In this document: one piece after another, positions 16,585 to 24,047 of the stretch
Position numbering within the stretch: position 1 is the stretch's first letter
How the letters are laid out: each line of letters opens with the position of its first letter
Source: Pseudomonas sp. Irchel 3H7
GTDB taxonomy: Bacteria > Pseudomonadota > Gammaproteobacteria > Pseudomonadales > Pseudomonadaceae
Length of the DNA stretch: 64,000 bases
Direction of reading: 5' to 3'
Assembly: GCF_900187605.1 (NCBI RefSeq)
Contig: NZ_FYEA01000003.1
Span: 62,001 to 126,000 of the forward strand
Notes under the pieces: model-generated
What the model was told of the DNA's origin: nothing
The model's input: the letters and a program-made list of their open reading frames with translations, nothing else
Database searches by the model: none
Program-made: the position numbers and the translations under genes

Positions 16585-17455
16585 AACCGCCCAACAATTC
16601 GACGAGGGCATGCGCGCCCTTCTGCAATGGCTGGCTCTTGAGCCACACCGCGTGCACCGGCATCACCAGACCGTTTTCGATGTTGCGAAAATTCAGCCGT
16701 TTCAGTCGCCCGGAGTCGATCCGCGGCTGCACCACCGACAGCGGAAAGTTACCCCAACCCAATCCCGCCTCGACCATTTCCATCGCCGTCTCAAGGCTGT
16801 CCGTGCGCCAATACGACTCCGCCACCAACGGTCGCGTCTCACTGATCGGCAAGTCGCGACTGGCGACGATGATCTGCCGCACATGCACCAGATCTTCAAG
16901 AAACACATCCTGCCCCTGCAACAACGGGCTGTCCGCCGCCAGCGTGGCGATCATCCGCTCGCTGCCGACAAACTGAAAACGCTCCAGCACATTCATGCTC
17001 AGCCCGGCGAACGCCAGGCACACGCTGACCCGGCCGCTGTGCAGCATCGCCAGCACGTCATCTTGCGGCGCGGTCAGCACTTCGATATCCAACAGCGGAT
17101 GCCGCTCGGCGATCTCCTTGATTGCCGCCAGCAAACGACGGCGGTCGATGTCCGCGACCACGCCGATCGACAACTTGCTCTCCAGTCCCAACGACAACTC
17201 CACCGCGTGCACTTGCAGTTGCTTGAGCTGCTCAGCGATCAGCCGCGCATGGGGCACCAGCGACAGCGCCATCGCCGTGGGTTGCGGTTCGCGATGGCTG
17301 CGGTCGAACAGCAGATAACCCAGTTCGGCTTCAAGGTTGCCAATGCTCATGCTGACGGCGGAAGGCACCCGACCCAATGCGCGAGCCGCCGCTGAAAACG
17401 AGCCGCGCTCAATCACCGCAAGAAACAGCTCGATACTGTCGCTGTTGAAATTCAC
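16583..17455 (-). CDS. LysR-family regulator paired with second PACE transporter
   Basis: About 290 residues: HTH with SIELFLAVIERGSFSAAARA, then LysR effector domain. No ATG exists near the start; the GTG at 17455 lies 8 bases after an AGG, while a GTG at 17464 would add three residues. Divergent from the PACE gene 122 bases away. The spacer carries nested inverted repeats. Its stop codon is formed at the end of a family D repeat. Confidence 0.85.
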   Translation of the reverse strand: MNFNSDSIELFLAVIERGSFSAAARALGRVPSAVSMSIGNLEAELGYLLFDRSHREPQPTAMALSLVPHARLIAEQLKQLQVHAVELSLGLESKLSIGVVADIDRRRLLAAIKEIAERHPLLDIEVLTAPQDDVLAMLHSGRVSVCLAFAGLSMNVLERFQFVGSERMIATLAADSPLLQGQDVFLEDLVHVRQIIVASRDLPISETRPLVAESYWRTDSLETAMEMVEAGLGWGNFPLSVVQPRIDSGRLKRLNFRNIENGLVMPVHAVWLKSQPLQKGAHALVELLGG

Positions 17456-17468
17456 CCTGAACACCTAT

Positions 17469-17511
17469 CAATAGAACTGAAAGTAGCTGACTTTTTCTGT
17501 CAGCCCTATTG
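17469..17511. promoter_or_regulatory. Nested inverted repeats in LysR/PACE spacer
   Basis: CAATAG (17469-17474) pairs with CTATTG (17506-17511), enclosing CTGAC (17487-17491) and GTCAG (17499-17503). Position between divergent regulator and transporter suggests an operator. Confidence 0.4.
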
Positions 17512-17577
17512 AAGCTATCTTTCGCCGCCTTCGCCAGTCCCGCTGGCCAACAAACGGCAAGAAAGAGGCAAATCCCC

Positions 17578-18018
17578 ATGCAAGGCGTCAAACGCAAACT
17601 GGTCTACGTGTCGCTCTACGAAGTGATCGGCATGACCTTCTCCGCCCTTGGTCTGGCGCTGTTGTCCGGCACCTCCCCGGGCAGCACCGGGCCGCTGGCG
17701 GTGATCATCACCACCATCGCCGTCACCTGGAATTTCATTTACACCTCGATGTTCGAGCACTGGGAAAGCCGCCAGCAATCGCGCACCCGCACGGTGAAAC
17801 GACGCATTGCTCACGCCGTCGGCTTTCAACTGACGCTGATCGTGTTCCTGATTCCGTTGATCGCCTGGTGGATGAACATCAGTCTGGTGCAGGCGTTTCT
17901 GCTGGATCTGGCGCTGATCATTTTCATCCCGTGCTACACGTTTGCCTTCAACTGGCTGTTCGACCGGATCTTCGGCTTGCCGGCCTCGGCGTTGCCAGAT
18001 TCGGCGGCTGCGGCATAA
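17578..18018 (+). CDS. PACE-family efflux transporter (second copy)
   Basis: 146 residues, four helices. Signatures: RKLVYVSLYEVIGMTF (helix 1 with conserved Glu), TWNFIYTSMFEHWE, RIAHAVGFQLTLIVFLIP and FNWLFDRIF. The second-helix motif WNFIYTSMFE is less canonical than in the copy at 4607. It also has glutamine rather than Glu in helix 3 (GFQ versus LFEGG). The ATG at 17578 with AGAGG upstream is preferred to a start 69 bases earlier. Likely a proton-coupled exporter whose substrate differs from the first copy. Confidence 0.85.
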   Translation: MQGVKRKLVYVSLYEVIGMTFSALGLALLSGTSPGSTGPLAVIITTIAVTWNFIYTSMFEHWESRQQSRTRTVKRRIAHAVGFQLTLIVFLIPLIAWWMNISLVQAFLLDLALIIFIPCYTFAFNWLFDRIFGLPASALPDSAAAA

Positions 18019-18143
18019 ATCGTTAATTCGTAAACAGATATTGCAAGGAATCAGCGGTTTACCCGGTTAAACCGCCGATAATCACAATCCGTTAACTCCG
18101 ATAGCAGGCTAAGCTTTTCCATCAATAAAAAATGGATCAGCCC

Positions 18144-19568
18144 ATGACTGCACACGCCCCCGCCGCCGCGCAAAGCGACGGCATCGACCCGATCCGCGCC
18201 GCTCAGGTGTCCGCCCGCATCGATCGCCTCCCGGCGGTCGCGACGATTTGGAGCTTGGTGGCGCTGCTGTCAATCGGTGGTTTCTTCGAACTCTACGATC
18301 TGTTTCAGACCGCCTACATCAGCCCCGGTCTGATCCGCGATGGCATCTTCGCCACTGGTAATCAGGGCGTGTTCGGCTTCTCCGATCAGGCGGCGTTCGC
18401 CTCGGCGACGTTCCTCGGTCTGTTCCTCGGCGCCAGCCTGCTCAGCCCTTTGGCTGATCGTTTTGGTCGTCGCGCGATCTTCACCTTCGCGCTGGTCTGG
18501 TACACGGTGGCGACGGTGTTGATGGGCATTCAGAGCTCGGCGCTGGGCATCATTTGCATGCGCTTTCTGGTTGGCATCGGTCTGGGTATCGAACTGGTGA
18601 CCATCGACGCTTACCTCTCGGAACTGGTGCCCAAACGCATGCGCAGTTCGGCATTTGCTTTTGCGTTTTTCGTGCAGTTTCTGTCGGTGCCCGCGGTGGC
18701 GTTGATGTCATGGTGGCTGGTGCCGCAGGCGCCATTCGGCGTGTCCGGCTGGCGTTGGGTGGTGTTGGCGAGCGCGGTGTTTGCGCTGTTTATCTGGTGG
18801 CTGCGCAAGCGTCTGCCGGAATCGCCGCGCTGGCTCGCGCAACATGGCCGCTTTGATGAAGCCAAGCGGATTCTCGATGGCATCGAAGCACGATGCGAGA
18901 AGGATCACGGTAAACCGCTGGATACGCCGGAAACCGTTCCGGTCGACGTCGAAGGCAAGGGTCGCTTCGCCGACATCTGGCAGCCGCCGTATCGCCGCCG
19001 CGCGTTGATGCTGATTGTCTTCCACATCTTCCAGGCCATTGGGTTCTTCGGTTTCGGCAACTGGCTGCCGGCGCTGCTGTCCGGTCAGGGTGTCAGTGTC
19101 ACCCACAGTTTGATGTATGCGTTCATCATCACCCTCGCCTACCCGCTCGGGCCGCTGCTGTTCGTGAAGTTCGCCAATCGTTTCGAAAACAAATGGCAGA
19201 TCGTCGGCTCGGCCCTCGGCGCGATGACCTTTGGCACCCTGTTCGCCCTGCAGACCAGCGCGTTCGGGCTGATCTTCTGCGGGGTGATGATCACCTTCTG
19301 CAATGCCTGGTTGAGCTTCAGTTATCACTCTTACCAGAGCGAACTGTTCCCGACCAACATCCGCGCCCGCGCTGTGGGTTTCTGCTATTCGTTCAGTCGT
19401 TTGTCGACGGTGTTCAGCAGTCTGTTGATCGGCCTGTTTCTCGACAACTTCGGTACGCCGGGGGTATTGGCATTCATCGTCAGCAGCATGCTGATCGTGA
19501 TGGTGACCATCGGCTGGTTCGGCCCGCGTACACGCAATCTGGCGCTGGAGAACATTGCCCATCGCTGA
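18144..19568 (+). CDS. MFS transporter, sugar/organic-acid porter type
   Basis: About 474 residues, 12 membrane helices. Loop 2-3 signature LADRFGRRAIFTF, the DAYLSELVPKRMRSSAFA segment after helix 5-6 and LPESPRWLAQHGRFDEAKRIL before the central loop match the metabolite:H+ symporter (sugar porter/SV2-like) group. In the second half QSELFPTNIRARAVGFCYSFSRL is the repeat. Substrate unknown. GGAT seven bases before the ATG at 18144 supports that start; an ATG at 18132 is in frame without a ribosome site. Confidence 0.87.
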   Translation: MTAHAPAAAQSDGIDPIRAAQVSARIDRLPAVATIWSLVALLSIGGFFELYDLFQTAYISPGLIRDGIFATGNQGVFGFSDQAAFASATFLGLFLGASLLSPLADRFGRRAIFTFALVWYTVATVLMGIQSSALGIICMRFLVGIGLGIELVTIDAYLSELVPKRMRSSAFAFAFFVQFLSVPAVALMSWWLVPQAPFGVSGWRWVVLASAVFALFIWWLRKRLPESPRWLAQHGRFDEAKRILDGIEARCEKDHGKPLDTPETVPVDVEGKGRFADIWQPPYRRRALMLIVFHIFQAIGFFGFGNWLPALLSGQGVSVTHSLMYAFIITLAYPLGPLLFVKFANRFENKWQIVGSALGAMTFGTLFALQTSAFGLIFCGVMITFCNAWLSFSYHSYQSELFPTNIRARAVGFCYSFSRLSTVFSSLLIGLFLDNFGTPGVLAFIVSSMLIVMVTIGWFGPRTRNLALENIAHR

Positions 19569-19571
19569 GGG

Positions 19572-19619
19572 TGGCAACGGTCATCCTCTGCCGCTTATCG
19601 GCAAGGGATGACCGCCACG
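19572..19619. repeat. Long hairpin after MFS gene
   Basis: gtgg-c-aa-cggtcatcc-tc-tgccg-cttat-cggca-ag-ggatgaccg-ccac folds into an 18-bp stem with small bulges, beginning four bases after the stop. There is no T tract, so it is an mRNA 3'-end structure or atypical terminator rather than a classical one. Confidence 0.6.
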
Positions 19620-19723
19620 CACACCTGGCCAATGGTCAACTTGTTGAAATAAAAGGACTTACTTAGAAGGCACGGTAATTGCTCCGATACGCCAGTCAGC
19701 AATTACCTTCAGGTCCACACATC

Positions 19724-20269
19724 ATGTTGATCAGTGCCAAACAACAGCAAATCATTCATCTGCCCAAAGCGCTGAATGACGATGCGACGTCCACTGCTGC
19801 CGCCGGTCTGCAGGGTGGTCTGCACGGCGCCATGCTGCAAACCCTGCAAAACCAGACCCAGGCGCAAACCGCCGAAGCCACCGCCAAGGTGCAGGACTCG
19901 GCCACGCAGATTGCCACTCAGCAAGTCAGCGAAGCCACGCGCATCAGCGACAACGTCGACGAAGCGTTCGCCAAGACCCGCGTCAACCTGCAAGCCACCG
20001 ATGCCACCACAACCTCGGCAAAGTCCGCCACCGACGAGTTCAAGGATTACATGAGCAAGACGCCGGAACAGCGTCTGCGCGACAGTATCCTGCAGTCGAT
20101 GGGGCTGACCGAAGACGACATCAAAGCCATGCCGCCGGAGAAACAACTGGCCATCGGCAAAGAGATCGCCGAGCGCTTGCAGGACAAGATGAAGTTGGCG
20201 CAGGCGGAGAAAGACAACGATGTGAAGGACAGCGACAAGCAGGCGGGCAAGTTTCTCGCTGCGCTCTGA
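19724..20269 (+). CDS. Uncharacterised Ala/Gln/Thr-rich helical protein
   Basis: 181 residues, no signal peptide or membrane segment. The central part (about 30-115) is rich in A, T, Q and D with heptad-like spacing, suggesting long helices or coiled coil. The C-terminal EQRLRDSILQSMGLTEDDIK plus KAMPPEKQLAIGKEIAERLQ is the most conserved-looking block, followed by a charged tail. I do not recognise a named family. No neighbour in the same operon; a family B repeat follows 33 bases after the stop. Confidence 0.7.
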   Translation: MLISAKQQQIIHLPKALNDDATSTAAAGLQGGLHGAMLQTLQNQTQAQTAEATAKVQDSATQIATQQVSEATRISDNVDEAFAKTRVNLQATDATTTSAKSATDEFKDYMSKTPEQRLRDSILQSMGLTEDDIKAMPPEKQLAIGKEIAERLQDKMKLAQAEKDNDVKDSDKQAGKFLAAL

Positions 20270-20302
20270 GACCACGGATTCCAGGCTACCGCACGGTATC
20301 CC

Positions 20303-20393
20303 TGTAGGAGCTGCCGAAGGCTGCGATCTTTTGATCTTGCTTCCAACAACGAATCAAAAGATCGCAGCCTCGTTCCACTCGACAGCTCCTACA
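20303..20393. repeat. Intergenic inverted repeat, family B
   Basis: tgtaggagctgccgaaggct ... agctcctaca, right arm carrying the cctcgttccactcgacagct variant also seen in the 38011 copy. Sits between convergent genes. Confidence 0.88.
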
Positions 20394-20408
20394 GGCCACT
20401 TTGTGGAA

Positions 20409-21728
20409 TCAGTTCAGTTGCAGGGTTTCATTGAACTGGCTGATCGCATCCACCACATGCCGGGAGCCCTGCTGGATTTCCAGAATCACCTCCCCCGCCT
20501 CATTCGCCAGCTCAACCCCGAGCCCGGTGCGGCTCAGACTTGATTGCATGCTCGACACCGCACTCAGCGACAGGTCATGGTTTTTGCGCACTACCTCGAC
20601 AATCTCCAGCGTCGCCTGACTGGTGCGCGCCGCGAGGCTACGCACCTCATCCGCCACTACCGCAAATCCGCGCCCATGCTCCCCGGCCCGCGCCGCTTCA
20701 ATTGCCGCGTTGAGCGCCAGCAAGTTGGTCTGATCGGCAATGCCGCGAATGGTCTGAACGATGGTGCCGATGATGTCCGACTGTTTGCTCACCGCATCGA
20801 TACTCGCCGCTGCTTCGTTGAGGTCGCGGGAAATGTCCTGAATGATCTGCACGGTTTGCTGTACGACCTGTGAGCCTTTTTGCGCGCAGGCGTCGTTTTG
20901 TACCGAGGTGCTGTGGGCCGATTCGGCGGCGTTCTGCAAGGTGGTCATTTGATGGGTGATGTCGCTGGCGAACTTCACCACTTTGTACAGGCGGCCTTTG
21001 GCATCGAATAACGGGTTGTACGAGGCTTCGAGATAAACCATCTGCCCCGACTTGTTCTTGCGCTCGAAACGGTGCGAGTGATATTCGCCACGGTTGAGCG
21101 AGGCCCAGAATGCCTTGTACTGCGCAGACTCGGCTTCGGCACGATGGCAGAACAGGCTGTGGTGATGACCGACGATTTCGTTGAGCGAGTACTGCATGGT
21201 CTTGAGGAAGTTGTCGTTGGCGGCAATGACATTGCCTTCCGGGGTGAACTCGATCACCGCCATGGAACGGCTGATCGCCGCCAGCATGCTTTCTTCTTCG
21301 TGCTCTTTATTCACCCGAGCGGTGATGTCGGCAGCCACTTTGATCACGCTGTGGACTTGCTTGTCCGGGCCATACACCGGCATGTAACTGGCTTCGAGCC
21401 AGACTTCCCTGCCGGCCTTGTTCAAACGCAGAAAAGTCCCGCTGATCGGCTCACCGCGAGCCAGGTCACGCCATAATTTGGCGTACTCCTCGCTGCGATA
21501 GAAAGCCTCTTCACAAAACACCCGATGATGTTTGCCACGCACTTCATCGGCGCTGTAGCCCATGGTCTTGCAGAAGTTTTCATTGGCATCCAGAACGATG
21601 CCGTCAGGGCTGAACTCGATCATTGCCATCGAGCGGCTGATCGCCGCCAACTTGGCGTTGGCCTCGGTCAGGGCGCAGCTGAAGCGCTCGATTTCCTGCA
21701 GGTCAGCCTTGTGATGTAGGTTGAACAT
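20409..21728 (-). CDS. Soluble PAS-PAS methyl-accepting chemotaxis protein, BdlA-like
   Basis: 439 residues, no membrane segment. Two PAS/PAC modules (about 25-140 and 150-262) begin with near-identical [17 protein letters not shown] and [17 protein letters not shown], showing an internal duplication. A short MCP signalling domain follows, with the conserved tip [20 protein letters not shown]. This layout matches P. aeruginosa BdlA, a cytoplasmic sensor for biofilm dispersion, and Aer-like receptors; equivalence is inferred. AAGGTGA lies before the ATG. Its leader contains four clustered hairpins (21820-21926). Confidence 0.88.
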   Translation of the reverse strand: MFNLHHKADLQEIERFSCALTEANAKLAAISRSMAMIEFSPDGIVLDANENFCKTMGYSADEVRGKHHRVFCEEAFYRSEEYAKLWRDLARGEPISGTFLRLNKAGREVWLEASYMPVYGPDKQVHSVIKVAADITARVNKEHEEESMLAAISRSMAVIEFTPEGNVIAANDNFLKTMQYSLNEIVGHHHSLFCHRAEAESAQYKAFWASLNRGEYHSHRFERKNKSGQMVYLEASYNPLFDAKGRLYKVVKFASDITHQMTTLQNAAESAHSTSVQNDACAQKGSQVVQQTVQIIQDISRDLNEAAASIDAVSKQSDIIGTIVQTIRGIADQTNLLALNAAIEAARAGEHGRGFAVVADEVRSLAARTSQATLEIVEVVRKNHDLSLSAVSSMQSSLSRTGLGVELANEAGEVILEIQQGSRHVVDAISQFNETLQLN

Positions 21729-21819
21729 GGTTGTATCACCTTCCGCGCGGACTTTTGATTTGATGAAAGTTCAGTTCTTTCACGATCCACCACTACGTTC
21801 CACAGAACAGGCACACGCA

Positions 21820-21926
21820 TTCCTCCACGGGAGGAAGTTGTCAGGTGATAAATGATGATCAATCGGAGCGTCCATGCAGCGACGCTCTAATCAAGACATC
21901 CTTCTCTTGATAGCCCGCACGCGGGC
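21820..21926 (-). promoter_or_regulatory. Multi-hairpin leader region of the BdlA-like gene
   Basis: Four perfect inverted repeats in 107 bases: 21820-21836 (7-bp stem), 21866-21887 (7 bp), 21890-21911 (7 bp) and 21913-21926 (6 bp). In the minus-strand RNA the third loop is GAAGGAUG, a GGA-in-loop pattern like RsmA/CsrA sites, and AUGGACG occurs in another hairpin. The rest of the 21729-22310 gap holds a family C repeat and no convincing gene. Confidence 0.45.
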
Positions 21927-22193
21927 CAGCCCTAACGCGTTGAAGAACTTCCATGTAAGCGACGCTCCTTGTTGGTTCAGTGTCGGTGCCTTGGGTTGCG
22001 CACTCTGGCAGCATGAATTCACGGACTAACGCTGTGCGTCCGGCAAGTTTTGACATGACGGTCGACATAGTTAGTTATGGGAAGCATAGCCAGTGCAAAG
22101 ACCTGCGCAAGGCCACTAGTCGGCCAGTATCTGGCACTTTTTGCACAAGAAACGGTTCAGCGCGGGAAGAATTGTTGCCGGGGCAGACGCTTT

Positions 22194-22271
22194 CGCTGGC
22201 AAGCCAGCTCCCACAGGATTCTGCGCTTCTGCAAATCAGCGCAATTCCTGTGGGAGCTGGCTTGCCAGCGA
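22194..22271. repeat. Intergenic inverted repeat, family C
   Basis: cgctggcaagccagctccca ... tgggagctggcttgccagcg. Other family C copies at 44781-44871 and 53194-53277. Located after the ProX-like gene in the gap upstream of the chemoreceptor leader. Confidence 0.88.
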
Positions 22272-22310
22272 TGAGGCCATTACAAACACTACAAAAACGA
22301 CAGAAACGAC

Positions 22311-23324
22311 TTACAGACTTCCAGTCACCTTGGTCGCCACCTCTGCAGGCACCCAAGGCTTCCAGACCTGCGGCTGATCACGCAAAAACGCCTGCGCTAC
22401 CACCCTCGGCTGCAAACGTTTTTCACTCATCCCGGCCAGGGTCTGATTCAACAGATCGATCGGCAAATCAACCTTTTCAAAAAACGTCACCAACTCCGGA
22501 TACTGCGCCTTGAACGGCGCCGATACGCCAATCGCCAGGCTCGCCGGCATTGAGCGGGTGCCCTTGGGGTTGGGATTGTTGGCATCGGCCAGGGTCTTCC
22601 AGGCCTCGGCATCGAATGGCGGTTCCTCCAGTTTGACCAGTTTGAATCGGCCAAGCAGCGGCGTCGGTGACCAGTAGTAGAACAACACCGGTTTGCCCCG
22701 TTTGATCGACGATGCCACCTCGGCATCCAGCGCCGCGCCGGAACCGGTGCGGAAGTTGACGAAGCTGTCATTTAGCGCATAAGCCTTGAGCTTCTGGCTG
22801 TTGACGATCTCCGAGGTCCAGCCGGTCGGGCTGTTGAGGAAGCGCCCACGCGACGGATCTTCCGGGTCGCGGAACACGTCTTTGTAGCGCGGCAGATCCG
22901 CCACCGACTTCAACTCCGGCGCCAACGCTTTGATCCCGCGCTCAGGGTCGCCCTTGATCACATACTCAGGTACCCACCAGCCTTCGGTGGCGCCTTTGAC
23001 CGTATCGCCCAAACCGAACACCTTGCCTTCGGCGGCCGCCTTGACCCACGCCGGACTACGCCCGGCCCATTCTTCGCCAATCACCTGAATATCGTTTTTC
23101 GCCAATGCGGCCTCAAGGCTGACCGTACTGCCGGGCAACGTGTCGGTCGGGTAGCCATAGCCTTTTTCAACGATCAGGCGCAGCACTTCGGTGATGAAAC
23201 TGCCGCTCTCCCAAGTGATGTCGCCGAAATGGATCGGCGCGGTTTTCTCCGTCGCCGAAACAGCACCAACGCTGAGGCTCAGAGCCAGCAACGACGTGCC
23301 GAGCAGGGTTTTGATCGATCTCAT
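22311..23324 (-). CDS. ProX-like glycine betaine/choline ABC substrate-binding protein
   Basis: 337 residues. Signal peptide MRSIKTLLGTSLLALSLSVG followed by cleavage near AVSA, then an OpuAC/ProX-type binding domain: TWESGSFITEVLRLIVEKGY, GEEWAGRSPAW, GWWVPEYVIKGD and RGKPVLFYYWSPTPLLGRFKL. Aromatic residues of the quaternary-ammonium box (W, Y) are plentiful. Its ATG overlaps the TGA of an ECF sigma gene (ATGA). No permease or ATPase is adjacent, so it must use a distant transporter or act as a sensor. Confidence 0.87.
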   Translation of the reverse strand: MRSIKTLLGTSLLALSLSVGAVSATEKTAPIHFGDITWESGSFITEVLRLIVEKGYGYPTDTLPGSTVSLEAALAKNDIQVIGEEWAGRSPAWVKAAAEGKVFGLGDTVKGATEGWWVPEYVIKGDPERGIKALAPELKSVADLPRYKDVFRDPEDPSRGRFLNSPTGWTSEIVNSQKLKAYALNDSFVNFRTGSGAALDAEVASSIKRGKPVLFYYWSPTPLLGRFKLVKLEEPPFDAEAWKTLADANNPNPKGTRSMPASLAIGVSAPFKAQYPELVTFFEKVDLPIDLLNQTLAGMSEKRLQPRVVAQAFLRDQPQVWKPWVPAEVATKVTGSL

Positions 23325-23848
23325 GCGGACCTCTTGTCTTGCAGGAATTGGTTGGCGCTGTGGCGATCGCACAACGCTTGGGAACGGTTCATGTAAACGC
23401 TGACCGAGCGCTGGGAGATACCCAGTTCGGTGGCGATTTGCGGGTAGGTCAGGCCGTCGATGCGGGCGAGCAGAAACGTCGCGCGGACTTTGCCGGGCAA
23501 GCGCTGCAAGCTGTGGTCGAGTCGAGTGAGCGTTTGCGATTGCTGGACGAATTCTTCAGGCGAGGCGGCGTAATCAATGTCGATTGACTGGCGATGACGA
23601 CGCTCCAGATCAGCACGTCGCCAGCGCTGATACAGCAGACGCTGGGCGATGGTCGTCAGCAAGGCGCGAGGTTCACGAATGGCCGTCAGTGCCGGGGCCT
23701 CGAGCAATTGGGCGAAGGTTTCGGCGGCAATGTCTTCGCTGCCGGCCGCGTCATGCAGATGACGGTGCAGATAAGCACAGAGCCAGCGATAGTGGGCGCG
23801 AAACAGGCCGTCCACGGTGTGACGATGGGAAAGGTCGGCGCCGGACAT
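23321..23848 (-). CDS. ECF sigma factor (FecI-like), without anti-sigma partner
   Basis: 175 residues. Region 2 includes LFRAHYRWLCAYLHRHLHDA and EDIAAETFAQLLE, region 4 LPGKVRATFLLARIDGLTYPQIATELGISQRSVSVYMNRS. This is the iron-starvation FecI-type architecture, but no FecR-like gene or TonB receptor follows; instead the stop overlaps the start of a ProX-like gene. AAGGAG lies before the ATG at 23848; a longer start would add 20 residues upstream of the ribosome site. An AT-rich 12-bp palindrome is 94 bases upstream. Confidence 0.87.
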   Translation of the reverse strand: MSGADLSHRHTVDGLFRAHYRWLCAYLHRHLHDAAGSEDIAAETFAQLLEAPALTAIREPRALLTTIAQRLLYQRWRRADLERRHRQSIDIDYAASPEEFVQQSQTLTRLDHSLQRLPGKVRATFLLARIDGLTYPQIATELGISQRSVSVYMNRSQALCDRHSANQFLQDKRSA

Positions 23849-23941
23849 AGGGGCTCCTTGATGAGGGGTCGCTGAATGTCCGGTGTTCCGGTGGCGCGAT
23901 CGTAGCAAGGCGCCTTATTCTTTAATAATATTTAAATTTCA

Positions 23942-23970
23942 TTTTTATATTCTACTCGAGAATATAAAAA
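23942..23970. promoter_or_regulatory. AT-rich 12-bp perfect palindrome upstream of ECF sigma gene
   Basis: TTTTTATATTCT-actcg-AGAATATAAAAA, perfect 12-bp arms, preceded at 23919-23941 by a run of A/T (taataatatttaaatttca) unlike the GC-rich surroundings. Candidate operator or promoter for the ECF-ProX pair, or a symmetrical terminator of the PhnD-like gene. Confidence 0.5.
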
Positions 23971-23971
23971 C

Positions 23972-24047
23972 TAAAGATCGCAGCCTTCGGCAGCTCCTAC
24001 AGGTGTACGCATTCGATGTAGGAGCTGCCGAAGGCTGCGATCTTTTA
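23972..24047. repeat. Intergenic inverted repeat, family B
   Basis: aaagatcgcagccttcggca ... tgccgaaggctgcgatcttt, about 30 bp arms and a 20-base loop. The right end contains the TAA stop (24045-24047, minus strand) of the PhnD-like gene. Confidence 0.88.

Noticed and set aside
21859..22068. 69-residue minus-strand frame upstream of the BdlA-like gene
   Set aside because: It runs straight through three back-to-back hairpins, has no ribosome site and atypical composition; the hairpins explain the sequence better.
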